From the NCBI RefSeq assembly GCF_002237755.1, contig NZ_MWSJ01000027.1, positions 1-64,000 of the forward strand: a DNA stretch of 64,000 bases, given 5' to 3'. The notes beneath the pieces were generated by a model. That model made no database searches. It was not told the DNA's origin and worked only from the letters and a program-made list of their open reading frames with translations. Each line of letters starts with the position of its first letter. Within the stretch, counting starts at the first letter, position 1. This DNA is from Lysinibacillus sp. KCTC 33748. Its GTDB lineage: Bacteria; Bacillota; Bacilli; Bacillales_A; Planococcaceae. Positions 39,028-47,424 of this stretch are shown here, in pieces. The position numbers and the translations under genes are program-made.

Positions 39028-39453
39028 TTAAATAAGGCCCTTCACAACTTTTGAAATAACAGCGCCTTCAGCTTGACCAGTTAATAAAGGTTTTGCAATT
39101 TTCATCGCTTCACCCATGTTCATTCCTTTTACAACGCCAGCTGCCACAAGCTTTTCTGCAATTTCTTCTTCAGTTAATTGCTTTGGTAAAAATGATTTTA
39201 ACAGAACTAATTTTGCTTCTTCTTTTTCAATTAAGTCAGCTCGACCTGCATTTTGAGCGCCCTCAAGAGCCTGATTTGTTTGCTTTACTTCACGATTTAT
39301 AATAGCCATTTCCTCTTCAGGCGATAAAGCTACTCCCTTTTCTTTTTCAGCTAAATCTAGAGCAGATTTCAAAAGCGTTAATACGCCTTTTGCTAATACA
39401 TCCTTTTCTTTCATTGCCTTTTTTAATTGTTCAAATACCTCTGTTTTTAACAA
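39028..39453 (-). CDS. yqeY: GatB/YqeY domain protein
   Basis: 141-aa YqeY family protein related to the tRNA-binding tail of GatB. Recognised from the family pattern KEKDVLAKGVLTLLKSAL, EEEMAIINREVKQ and the C-terminal MGEAMKIAKPLLTGQAEGAVISKVVK-type region (quoted in part). In B. subtilis yqeY follows rpsU; here it is 30 kb away, next to a TetR gene, so it is either relocated or a second copy. Confidence 0.88.
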   Translation of the reverse strand: MLKTEVFEQLKKAMKEKDVLAKGVLTLLKSALDLAEKEKGVALSPEEEMAIINREVKQTNQALEGAQNAGRADLIEKEEAKLVLLKSFLPKQLTEEEIAEKLVAAGVVKGMNMGEAMKIAKPLLTGQAEGAVISKVVKGLI

Positions 39454-39487
39454 TCTTTTTCACTCCTTTGTGACATTTATTATACCA

Positions 39488-39520
39488 TAAAAAAATACCG
39501 TAACCTTAAGGGATACGGTA
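39488..39520 (-). terminator. Terminator after the coiled-coil gene
   Basis: TACCGTA/TACGGTA stem followed on the minus strand by seven T bases. Confidence 0.8.
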
Positions 39521-39535
39521 GCATGTGTCACAGAA

Positions 39536-39551
39536 TTATGCCGAGGCATAA
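39536..39551. repeat. 16-bp palindrome shared with 15064-15079
   Basis: TTATGCCGAGGCATAA, the reverse complement of the palindrome at 15064. Confidence 0.65.
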
Positions 39552-39557
39552 CTGATA

Positions 39558-39893
39558 TTATTTTACTTGTTTAAGCATAGATACTTCAGCTTTTGTCGTT
39601 ATTAAATCCGATGATAAAATATCAAATTTTGCATCTACAAGATCAATTTTTCGACTTAAATTTTGTTCAACTTTGTCTAATCTTTTTTCCAACACTTCGT
39701 TTTTTTCTTCTAATCTCTTCTCAACTGCATCGAGTTTTTCTTCTAATCTCTTCTCAACTGCATCGAGTTTTTCTTCTAATCTCTTCTCAACTGCTTCGAT
39801 TTGTTGTTGAAGGTCCGATTTTATGTCTTGCATTTGCTTTGAAAGCTCTAAAATTGCTTGAAGAATCGTATGTTGGTTGACTTCTTGTTCCAT
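39558..39893 (-). CDS. Small coiled-coil protein with 11-residue repeats
   Basis: 111 aa, predicted almost entirely coiled coil. Residues about 35-70 consist of the hendecad AVEKRLEEKLD repeated three to four times, encoded by near-identical 33-bp DNA repeats. No membrane segment or known domain. Function not recognised; repeat number is likely variable between strains. Confidence 0.7.
   Translation of the reverse strand: MEQEVNQHTILQAILELSKQMQDIKSDLQQQIEAVEKRLEEKLDAVEKRLEEKLDAVEKRLEEKNEVLEKRLDKVEQNLSRKIDLVDAKFDILSSDLITTKAEVSMLKQVK
39704..39800 (-). repeat. 33-bp tandem repeats in the coiled-coil gene
   Basis: Three near-identical 33-bp units, each containing CTCTTCTCAACTGCATCGAG, plus a diverged fourth to the left. 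Confidence 0.9.
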
Positions 39894-40199
39894 TTTTGAG
39901 TTCCTCCGCTCTTTTATGTTTATTACATTATCTATTAATTTCTCGTATTAATCACAATAAAAATAGGTAGAGTTACATAAGCAACTCTACCTGTCATTCT
40001 ATCTACGATTTATCTAAAAGTCAAAGTATTAAGAGATGGAAATTGTCAAGTATTCATCCGTTAATTTCACTTGATATAATCGCATCGCTTTATATTCCTG
40101 TATATATCAACAGGTACTTACAATCACTTCTCAAATTGCCATGGCAAGAAGTATTTTACTCTACTTAAACTGACTACATTAGCAATATTTAGTGATTTA
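39894..40199. other. Spacer with a terminator
   Basis: Contains the hairpin 39965-39992 and otherwise AT-rich sequence without a recognised gene. Confidence 0.5.
39965..39992 (-). terminator. Terminator-like hairpin
   Basis: AGGTAGAGTT/AACTCTACCT stem followed on the minus strand by ATTTTTATT; possibly ends the channel gene transcript 200 bp away. Confidence 0.6.
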
Positions 40200-40958
40200 T
40201 TAATCTCTGCCATTTACCCAATAAACAAAACCAATAACAGCTCCACCAATAATATTCCCTAGTGTTACAGGCAATAAATTTGAAATGGCTCCACCAAACG
40301 ATACTAGTTCACCATGAGGTATGAAAAGAGCAAGAGAAAACAATGTCATATTTGCTATACAGTGCTCAAATCCTATTGTGACAAAAGGGAAAATACAGCA
40401 GAAAATCATCGCTAATTTTCCTGCCTCTGTTTTCAATTTATACGTACACCATACGGCCAAGCATACAAGTAAATTACATAAAATACCTCGCAATAAAAGC
40501 TCAACGAAACTAGCATTCATCTTAGCTGTAGCAAGCTTTTCAATGTAAGCTGCTGTGTCTCCAACTGCTAACCCCGAGTAAAAAAATAATGCGGCTGCTA
40601 AAAGAGAACCAAAGAAATTTCCTATGTAACTAAACGACCAAATGCCCAACATCTCTAATGGCGATGATTTTTTTGATAGTGTACTAACCGTTAAAACTAG
40701 ATTATCACCAGTAAATAAATTTGCCCCAGCCATCATAACCATACTAAGCGCCACACCAAATGCTAATCCTTGTAAGATTTTCATACTTGGTACCTCAGTC
40801 GGACTTAATAAGCCGCCAATAGTAGTGATGAGCAAAATTCCAAATCCGATAAAAAGTCCGCCAAAAATAGCTAATAATAAATAATTAGCAGACTTATGCT
40901 TCATCATGTTAATTTTTGTTTCAGCAGTTATACAAACTGAAGAAATTGTTTCTTTCAT
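40200..40958 (-). CDS. Formate/nitrite transporter (FNT) family protein
   Basis: 252-aa pentameric-channel family member with six membrane helices. The FNT signatures are visible: GLFIGFGILL (about 30), AGANLFTGDNLVL (about 82-94) and GNIIGGAV near the C-terminus, with the central channel His probably in FEHCIANM (about 197). It may move formate, nitrite or hydrosulfide; FocA, NirC and HSC cannot be told apart here. Start 40958 follows GGGAGATG. Confidence 0.88.
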   Translation of the reverse strand: MKETISSVCITAETKINMMKHKSANYLLLAIFGGLFIGFGILLITTIGGLLSPTEVPSMKILQGLAFGVALSMVMMAGANLFTGDNLVLTVSTLSKKSSPLEMLGIWSFSYIGNFFGSLLAAALFFYSGLAVGDTAAYIEKLATAKMNASFVELLLRGILCNLLVCLAVWCTYKLKTEAGKLAMIFCCIFPFVTIGFEHCIANMTLFSLALFIPHGELVSFGGAISNLLPVTLGNIIGGAVIGFVYWVNGRD

Positions 40959-41440
40959 ACTTTCATCTCCCAAATAACATCAAGCTAACTTAATAGCTCT
41001 TTTTTACCGTTGATCTCAAGTAGTCACCTAGTTACCACTCAAACCAACTTTTATACAAGGCTACATTTTAACAAATATTATTCCAAAATATCGTTAATTA
41101 GCAAATTTAAAGTAAATCCCTCCAAACAAACATATATTTATGCACTTTAAAGATTACTTTAAACCTACTATTAGTTCATTTGGATTAAAAAAATTTAATT
41201 AATCAAAAATAATGAAGGAATTTCTTTCTGATAAGACGTCAATTTGTGTTACACTCGACTCACTTTCGCATAGCCCCAGGAAAAATTAATGTGTAGATAT
41301 GATTCATCATTTTTTTCTATCATTAGATTCAATCTTTCTATCAGGCACTTTATTGCTTCAATGGATTTATCATGATACAATTCCATTAATTCCTATTAAA
41401 CAAGTAAGATAAGTAGGTTAAATTAAAGGGGTTGATTGTG
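40959..41440. other. Spacer upstream of the cysteine synthase gene
   Basis: About 480 bp, AT-rich. I looked for a T-box or S-box and found neither. No gene recognised. Confidence 0.45.
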
Positions 41441-42436
41441 ATGGGTCAAATTGTAACGAATAAGATCAAACAATCTATTACAGAATTAATCGGTCATACA
41501 CCACTATTAGCATTAAATCAGTATATAAAAGAGCAACAGCTAGAAGCCGAAATTATCGTAAAACTAGAGTATTTTAATCCTGCTAATAGTGTGAAGGACC
41601 GTGTTGCTAAAGCGTTGATTGAGGATGCTGAAGCTCGTGGTGTATTAACAAAAGATAAAACAATAATCGAAACAACAAGTGGCAATACTGGTATTGGTCT
41701 AGCAGCAATTGCAGCAGCAAAAGGCTATAAGCTTCGAATTTACATGCAGGATGGTGTTAGTGAAGAGCGCACAAAGGCTGTAAAGGCATACGGAGCGGAG
41801 GTTGTCCCTTTTTCAGATGTTCCAGAAATGGTAGCTGCTTTTGAGGAAACAGAGGGTGACTTTGTTGAAACGAATAAAGTATTTCGAGAAACGGTCGTTG
41901 AACAAGAAGAAAATGTTGTGTTTTTAAATCAGTTAAATAATGATGCCAACCCAAATGTTCATAGGTTAACTACTGGTCCTGAAATTTGGGAGGATACGGA
42001 CGGACAAATTGATATCTTTGTGGCAGCAATCGGCACAGGGGGTACGATAAGTGGTGCTGGAGCATACTTAAAATCTAAAAATCCAGTTATTCAGATCATT
42101 GGTGTAGAGCCTGCTGTTAATTCCATTGCTACCGTTCATAATCCAGATATCATTGAAATCACAGGTGTTCACCGCTTCTCCGATGCTGACGAGGTCCGTG
42201 TACCATCGAATGTTCATTTAGATATAATTGATGAAGTACTTGAGGTAGAAACTACACAAGCTTATGAGGCTGCACGCGCAGTTGCGAAATCAGATGGTAT
42301 ATTAGTAGGTACTTCATCAGGTGCTGCTATATTTGCCGCCACAGCTCTTGCAAAACGTGCAGAGAACAAAGGAAAACGAATTGTCGTTATCCTACCTGAT
42401 ACTGGTCTACGATATTTATCAACTGATTTATTTTAG
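41441..42436 (+). CDS. Cysteine synthase family PLP enzyme
   Basis: 331-aa fold-type II PLP enzyme of the O-acetylserine sulfhydrylase/cystathionine beta-synthase group. The PLP lysine is in NPANSVKDR (about 50), the substrate loop TSGNTGIG near 78, and the phosphate loop GTGGTISG near 196. Start 41441 (MGQIVTNK) follows AAAGGGG. The protein could be CysK or a CBS-like/other beta-replacement enzyme; the sequence alone does not decide. Stands alone. Confidence 0.88.
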   Translation: MGQIVTNKIKQSITELIGHTPLLALNQYIKEQQLEAEIIVKLEYFNPANSVKDRVAKALIEDAEARGVLTKDKTIIETTSGNTGIGLAAIAAAKGYKLRIYMQDGVSEERTKAVKAYGAEVVPFSDVPEMVAAFEETEGDFVETNKVFRETVVEQEENVVFLNQLNNDANPNVHRLTTGPEIWEDTDGQIDIFVAAIGTGGTISGAGAYLKSKNPVIQIIGVEPAVNSIATVHNPDIIEITGVHRFSDADEVRVPSNVHLDIIDEVLEVETTQAYEAARAVAKSDGILVGTSSGAAIFAATALAKRAENKGKRIVVILPDTGLRYLSTDLF

Positions 42437-42519
42437 AATCACAGTAAGCTTAGATTTTTTTGGCAAATCATACTTATAAGGAAAGATGCTGGGACAAAAG
42501 TGTTTCAGCTAACAAAAAT

Positions 42520-42569
42520 ACCGAACTAGCTCAATGAAACGCTCATGAAGTGTTTCGGGATAGTTCGGT
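42520..42569. terminator. Bidirectional terminator
   Basis: ACCGAACTA/TAGTTCGGT outer stem and TGAAAC/GTTTCG inner pairing between convergent genes. Confidence 0.75.
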
Positions 42570-42577
42570 CTTTCTAT

Positions 42578-43573
42578 TTATTTATAACTTGTTAAAAAAA
42601 TCTTTCCTTTAGTAGTTTTAGATGATTCAACAGCCGTTATCGCCTTATTAATGTCTAACAAATCATAATGAGAATCCACCGTCATCATTTTTAACTTTCC
42701 ACTATTAACTAGATGGATTAAATGCTGAAATGTACGTTGCCATCTTCCCACCGATACTTGCCTATTCCAATGACGTAAATGGAACATATTTACATTTATA
42801 TTTGCCTCTTTAACGATTCTCTGCCAATTCACTTGCACACCTGATAAAAGACCAATGGCTAAAAAGTCCCCTCCAGATTTCAGACAAAAAGCAAGGTCAT
42901 TGCCAGCTGTCCCTCCAATAGAATCAATAGCAGCATTAGCGCCCCGACCATTTGTTAGTTCCATTACTGTCTCATAAAGCGGTGCTTTTGAAGTATCTAT
43001 TACATAGGAAGCACCAAGCTGAATTAAATCGTCAGTATGTCTATTATTTCTCGTAACCGCGATTAATTGAAAACCTAACAATTTTGCTAGCTGAGCAAAT
43101 ATGTGTCCAATTGCGGACCCGCAAGCATTGACTATTAAAACATCATTTGGCCGCAATTGTAATATGTCTGTACATGTTACCCAAGCTGTCATTGGGTTGA
43201 TATACATTTGTGCTGCAGTAAAATCATCTATAGTATCTGGAATGGGTACTGCGAATTCTACGCTTGTTTTTACAATTTCCTGCCAAGTTCCTTCCCCTCG
43301 CAAAGGTAATACACGCTTTCCGATAAGATTCTGAGAAACACACGGGCCTACATCCTCTACAATACCTACCCCTTCATAGCCAGGAATATTTGGCAAAGAA
43401 ATTCGATGGGCATAACTCCCCCATATTGGGATTAAATCAGAAGGGTTAATAGGGCGTGCCAGCATTCGAACAAGAATTTCTTGTTCTTGAGGAGGTTGAA
43501 TCATTTTATTTTCAAACTTCAAAACTTCCCGAGGGCTTCCAAATTCATATAATTTAATGCTTTTTGCTTTCAA
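42578..43573 (-). CDS. Zinc-less MDR oxidoreductase (quinone / enoyl reductase type)
   Basis: 331-aa medium-chain dehydrogenase/reductase. N-terminal GroES-like domain with NPSDLIPIWGSY and PGYEGVGIV, then a Rossmann domain (NACGSAIGHIFAQLAKLLG about 150-168). The zinc-binding Cys/His set is missing, so it falls with quinone reductases and trans-2-enoyl thioester reductases. Likely uses NADPH. A cupin pseudogene lies just upstream. Confidence 0.82.
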   Translation of the reverse strand: MKAKSIKLYEFGSPREVLKFENKMIQPPQEQEILVRMLARPINPSDLIPIWGSYAHRISLPNIPGYEGVGIVEDVGPCVSQNLIGKRVLPLRGEGTWQEIVKTSVEFAVPIPDTIDDFTAAQMYINPMTAWVTCTDILQLRPNDVLIVNACGSAIGHIFAQLAKLLGFQLIAVTRNNRHTDDLIQLGASYVIDTSKAPLYETVMELTNGRGANAAIDSIGGTAGNDLAFCLKSGGDFLAIGLLSGVQVNWQRIVKEANINVNMFHLRHWNRQVSVGRWQRTFQHLIHLVNSGKLKMMTVDSHYDLLDINKAITAVESSKTTKGKIFLTSYK

Positions 43574-43643
43574 AAAATTAACTCCTTTATATAGCAGTTT
43601 TGTGACTACTCCAAAATAAACCTTCCGAGGAGCTTTCTCATCC

Positions 43644-43970
43644 TCACCGAGCGTTCCAGCCTGTTGTTGGGTGTAATCCTATATATTCCTCTATTGTTGG
43701 ATTTGCTTCACTTAAGGAGACTGGTAGTAAAACATCTCCTTTGTACTTGTGAGCTTTACTATTCTTTCTACCATCTGGTGCGTTTTTTTGTAGCACAATT
43801 CGTTCTCCGGCAATATCGATCGTTGCTGTTGCAAATACCACAAAGAAAAATTGTTGTGCATGATGGTGATAATGATTTACCTCAACTGTTTTAGCAGCCA
43901 TAAGCTCATAAATAATACTGAGATCATTATTTCACTAAATGCCATCCATCCTGTTGATCTCCCTATATTT
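43644..43970 (-). pseudogene. Frameshifted cupin-domain gene
   Basis: Minus strand reads GDQQDGWHLVK in one frame, then NDLSIIYELMAAKTVEVNHY and the cupin motif HYHHHAQQFFFVV...TIDIAGERIVLQKN in another, then PHQM in a third. This matches a small cupin_2 protein broken by at least two frameshifts. The 85-aa open frame left over is therefore not a normal protein. Confidence 0.65.
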
Positions 43971-44111
43971 AATGTTCTGTATACTGTTTGCTAATTTTCA
44001 AAGCTGATCTACCTGAATTCTTAATTCTTATGGATATTTACCTGATAATTCTATAAAATATAAATAAGGGTAATAACTTTTAAAAATCCTAAGCTGTAAG
44101 GAGTGAGAACG

Positions 44112-44273
44112 TTGAATATCCAAAAACAATTGTTGGGCACTGTTCTCGGATATATGCTTGCTATCGTAATTGCATACATCTTTTTCGATTATTTTTCTTG
44201 GTCGTTTACTCTAGGTTCTTTTATAGGTATTTGTTTATTTGCTCTAATTTTAATGTTCATCAAAAGGGGATAA
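44112..44273 (+). CDS. Small membrane protein, 53 aa
   Basis: TTG start with AAGGAG 8 bases upstream. Residues 6-27 (LLGTVLGYMLAIVIAYIFFD) and about 32-50 form two hydrophobic segments, ending in the basic FIKRG. Unknown family, but ribosome site, length and hydrophobic pattern look like a real small membrane protein. Its end overlaps the YoaP-like remnant on the other strand. Confidence 0.5.
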   Translation: MNIQKQLLGTVLGYMLAIVIAYIFFDYFSWSFTLGSFIGICLFALILMFIKRG

Positions 44274-44690
44274 ATTCCCTACTCATAATGTAATTAAATA
44301 CTTTTTCGAATTTGTTTGCGCTCATAATTTTATATGAAATAAACTGACCATTGTAAAATAGTCCAAAGGTTGTTCATATGATAGGTGCATTCTGTGCTTC
44401 ATCTTTCGCCATTAGTTGATATGTATGAAAAGGAATGCCCCTTTTCTCTTCTATATTTTTCAAATCATCTATAATACCAACTGCAAACGGGCATTGGGCC
44501 AGCATAAATTTGAATATAATTCACTTTACCACCCGCTTCTTTACCTACAAAATTAATCCTGCTATTGTATAGTTCATCACCAAACTTATAACGTGACACA
44601 CATTTTAACGAATGCCATCCCAAACTTTTATGATAACCCAATTTTATTATATCGAAGGTAGATAACGGATAGTAATTTCTTTTCTTTATT
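44260..44690 (-). pseudogene. Degraded YoaP-like acetyltransferase C-terminal region
   Basis: Minus strand gives KLGYHKSLGWHSLKCVSRYK, ...YNSRINFVGKEAGGKVNYIQ in one frame; a shift at about 44507 leads to QCPFAVGIIDDLKNIEEKRG and ...YQLMAKDEAQNAP, then an in-frame TGA and TTFGLFYNGQFISYKIMSAN. I recall this as the tail of GNAT/YoaP-domain proteins. One frameshift, one stop and a missing N-terminal acetyltransferase part mark it as a pseudogene. Confidence 0.6.
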
Positions 44691-44810
44691 ACTATTATCT
44701 AAAATTTACCGCAAATGTGAACAATCGAAAACGGAACATTATTAGAATGAGAATAGCCACCATATAATTTGGAAGCGAAATTTAACATTATAAAAGAGGA
44801 GGAAAAATGT

Positions 44811-45236
44811 ATGCAATATAAAATCTTACAGGAGCAAAATGAACATAAAAAATCTTTAATTAATAAAAAGCTTTACGAATACAATTTAAAACACTTTCCA
44901 AAAGATTTAAGAGGCCGATATCAAGCAATCAACCTCTTCCTTACAGATGAAAATGACCAAGTCCGTGGTGGCATATTGGGGGAAATTTGTTGGAATTGGT
45001 TAGAGATACATACACTTATGATCGATGAGGAAATTCGCGGATTAGGTTATGGCTCTAAATTATTAGTAGAAATCGAACAAATAGCTTTGAATAACAACTG
45101 TGATTTCATAAAGGTCGATACTTTAAGTTTTCAGGCTTTAGATTTTTATGAAAATCACGGATATCAAGTTTACGGTACATTGGACAATGTTGGACGGGAT
45201 TATAAGCACTACTATTTAAAAAAGGATCTTTCATAA
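44811..45236 (+). CDS. GNAT family N-acetyltransferase
   Basis: 141 aa from ATG 44811, which follows GAGGAGG at 8 bases. The acetyl-CoA loop is IRGLGYGSKLL at about residues 80-90 and the C-terminal LDFYENHGYQVYG at about 118-130. Substrate unknown. Convergent with the next acetyltransferase. Confidence 0.85.
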   Translation: MQYKILQEQNEHKKSLINKKLYEYNLKHFPKDLRGRYQAINLFLTDENDQVRGGILGEICWNWLEIHTLMIDEEIRGLGYGSKLLVEIEQIALNNNCDFIKVDTLSFQALDFYENHGYQVYGTLDNVGRDYKHYYLKKDLS

Positions 45237-45304
45237 AAATCTCCTAAAGGAACTTTCTATCGAACTAAAATAATAAATAATCCTCTATATCATAAAGTAT
45301 CAAA

Positions 45305-45355
45305 AAGTTGTAGTTGTAATCATTTAGTCTTCATTATGTTTTACAATTACAACTT
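45305..45355. terminator. Bidirectional terminator
   Basis: AAGTTGTAGTTGTAA/TTACAATTACAACTT arms between two convergent genes; T-run on the minus strand. It overlaps the last codons of the minus-strand gene. Confidence 0.7.
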
Positions 45356-45850
45356 ATTTAATGAATATATATCGTGAGTTTTATTAAAAACAAACGATTC
45401 CTTTTCCTTCATTAAGCCATTTTTTTCAGCCACACGAATAGAAGCTCCATTTTTTGGATCAATAATACTTATTAATCTTTCTTGTCCCAAATGTGCAAAT
45501 CCAAATTCCACACAACCTTTAGCTGCTTCAGTTGCATATCCTTTAGACCAATATTTTTTATGAATATGGTAACCCACTTCAACTTCATTTTTTCCATCAA
45601 CGATTTGTTTAACAAGGCCGCAATCTCCAATTAATTCTTTTGATTCTTTTAAACAGACAGCCCATAAACCATAACCATCTTCTCGATATCTTTGTTTATT
45701 TTTCTCAATCCAATTTTTAGTTTGTTCTAAGTTAAATGAGGATGGATAATATTTCATTGTTTCAGCATCTGAAAAAATTGTGTAAAGGACAGAAATATCC
45801 TCATCATTAAATTCTCGTAATTCTAGCCTTTCTGTTTCTATAATTATCAA
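45347..45850 (-). CDS. GNAT acetyltransferase, RimJ/RimL-like
   Basis: 167-aa protein of the Acetyltransf_3 type: starts IETERLELREF, with VGYHIHKKYWSKGYATEAA (about 92-110) as the acetyl-CoA region and NGASIRVAEKNGL near 140. Such enzymes acetylate protein N-termini or small molecules; target unknown. Confidence 0.87.
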   Translation of the reverse strand: MIIIETERLELREFNDEDISVLYTIFSDAETMKYYPSSFNLEQTKNWIEKNKQRYREDGYGLWAVCLKESKELIGDCGLVKQIVDGKNEVEVGYHIHKKYWSKGYATEAAKGCVEFGFAHLGQERLISIIDPKNGASIRVAEKNGLMKEKESFVFNKTHDIYSLNKL

Positions 45851-46058
45851 AATAATTTCCTCCTTAAATCGTTTTCTCTTATTCTAAGTTTATAACAATC
45901 CATAACAGACTTGTGCAAATTTGTGGACTTAATTTATTTTCAAGGTTTATGTAAGAATTAGGTCTCTTAGGAATATATTTAAGGTAAATAAAACGATGCT
46001 CTCTTAACTACTTTCAAGTGATGGCTCATTAACCATTAAACTGATGGAGGGACAGTAC

Positions 46059-46583
46059 ATGCACCTACAAAGTAAATCGTCTTGGTTACTTATATTATTA
46101 ACTCTAGTAGCGGTTATTTCAGTCTATTCTTTGATAGATTCACCAAAACAATCAAAAGAGGAGATTACATTTAAAAAAAATGCAGATCAAAAAGAAACTT
46201 TACAGAATGTGACAAAAGAAGTTTCCTCTCCAAGCTCTTTATTTGAAGAAACGCGCCTACAAGTTAGTAATGAACGAAATCAACTTCGCCAAAAATTAAC
46301 TCAAAAAATTACATCAGATGGGTATTTTGCTGAAGAAAAAAACAAGGCAGCTATTGAAATTGATACTCTCAATAAAGAAGAATCCACAGAAACAATGCTT
46401 GAGATGCAAATTAAGTCACTAGGCTATCCCGATGCTTTAGTAAGAATAGAAGGCAAAAAAGTTTCTGTAACAGTGATGGCAAAGGAACTATCTAAATATT
46501 CCGTAAACGAAATTATCTATCTGGTAATAAAAGAATGCGAGGATGCTAATGTGCAAGTTAAATTTGGCGCTAATAATTATTAA
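46059..46583 (+). CDS. Stand-alone SpoIIIAH-like sporulation protein
   Basis: 174 aa from ATG 46059, 7 bases after GGAGGG. An N-terminal membrane helix (about residues 8-24) is followed by a linker and a helical/ring-building domain with FEETRLQVSNERNQLRQKL, EMQIKSLGYPDALVRIEGKK and VIKECEDANVQV, the layout of SpoIIIAH, the mother-cell partner of SpoIIQ in the feeding-tube channel. It is outside a spoIIIA operon, so it is probably a paralogue. Confidence 0.75.
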   Translation: MHLQSKSSWLLILLTLVAVISVYSLIDSPKQSKEEITFKKNADQKETLQNVTKEVSSPSSLFEETRLQVSNERNQLRQKLTQKITSDGYFAEEKNKAAIEIDTLNKEESTETMLEMQIKSLGYPDALVRIEGKKVSVTVMAKELSKYSVNEIIYLVIKECEDANVQVKFGANNY

Positions 46584-46806
46584 AGACTAGAGAAAAATGG
46601 TATTCAATATATAAACAAACGTTACTTACGACATGTAGAGATTTTTTTGATAGCATGCCCCCTTCTCCCAATAGAAACAACAACATTAAGTCGCTCAAAA
46701 TGAGAGGCTTTTTTCATCGTTTAAAAATAAAGAAATAATTATAAAGTTTATAGCCCTTCTCACTTCCCTTCTTCAACATATCATAGCGATGAAAGGAGGG
46801 AAATTT

Positions 46807-47424
46807 GTGTGCAAAAATAATTGTAATCGTTCATCAGCAAGTAAAGATTGTAATAACTTAGGACCATTTGTGGCCACAGATATCAATTGTATCAATTCAA
46901 AAATTGGGAATGGCGGAGAAAATCAAGGTGGTTCAATAATTCCCTTCTCCTCTGGACGACAAACAGTCGTTGAAAATATACTTGGCAATAGACTTGCTAG
47001 TCTCATAGGGTTTGGTTCGGCTGTAGACCTTGTACCTCTTGCAAATAATACGATTAATTTAACCGGACTTTTAAGTGAAGCCTTCACCGTCCCACGTGAC
47101 GGGAATATAACTGCTATTTCAGCCTCATATAATGCACTTGCTGGGCAGGTAGAATCAGGATCTGTGACAATCCGTGCTCAAATTTTTCTTGCACCTGTAG
47201 GAAGTAATACTTTTACTGGTACAAGTGCTAGCGTTGATTTAGTTCCATCTATTACAGAACCTATACCCGTAGGCCTTTTAGTATTTGCATCGGCTACTAT
47301 CTCACCCGTACCAGTAACTGCAGGTGATCGTTTATTAATGGTACTTTATATTTCATCGGTACCAGGAGAAACTGCCGTTGACATTATTCTTGGTAATGCG
47401 AGTGCAGGAATTAATATTGTATAA
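46807..47424 (+). CDS. BclB-like exosporium protein without collagen repeats
   Basis: 205 aa from GTG 46807, placed 6 bases after AAAGGAGGG; an ATG at 46789 would include the ribosome site. Short Cys/Asn-rich head (CKNNCNRSSASKDC), then IIPFSSGRQ and a beta-sandwich domain with LTGLLSEAFTVPRDGNITAI and VTAGDRLLMVLYIS, as in the C-terminal domain of BclB/exosporium glycoproteins. There are no Gly-X-Y repeats. A CATATCATA box lies at 46777. Confidence 0.7.
   Translation: MCKNNCNRSSASKDCNNLGPFVATDINCINSKIGNGGENQGGSIIPFSSGRQTVVENILGNRLASLIGFGSAVDLVPLANNTINLTGLLSEAFTVPRDGNITAISASYNALAGQVESGSVTIRAQIFLAPVGSNTFTGTSASVDLVPSITEPIPVGLLVFASATISPVPVTAGDRLLMVLYISSVPGETAVDIILGNASAGINIV

Noticed and set aside
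39558-39893. Truncated phage or toxin gene
   Set aside because: The protein is a complete coiled-coil frame with its own ribosome region and terminator; no phage or toxin motifs are present.
40959-41440. T-box or S-box leader before the cysteine synthase gene
   Set aside because: No AGGGTGGNACCGCG-type T-box sequence, S-box core or terminator/antiterminator pair was seen.
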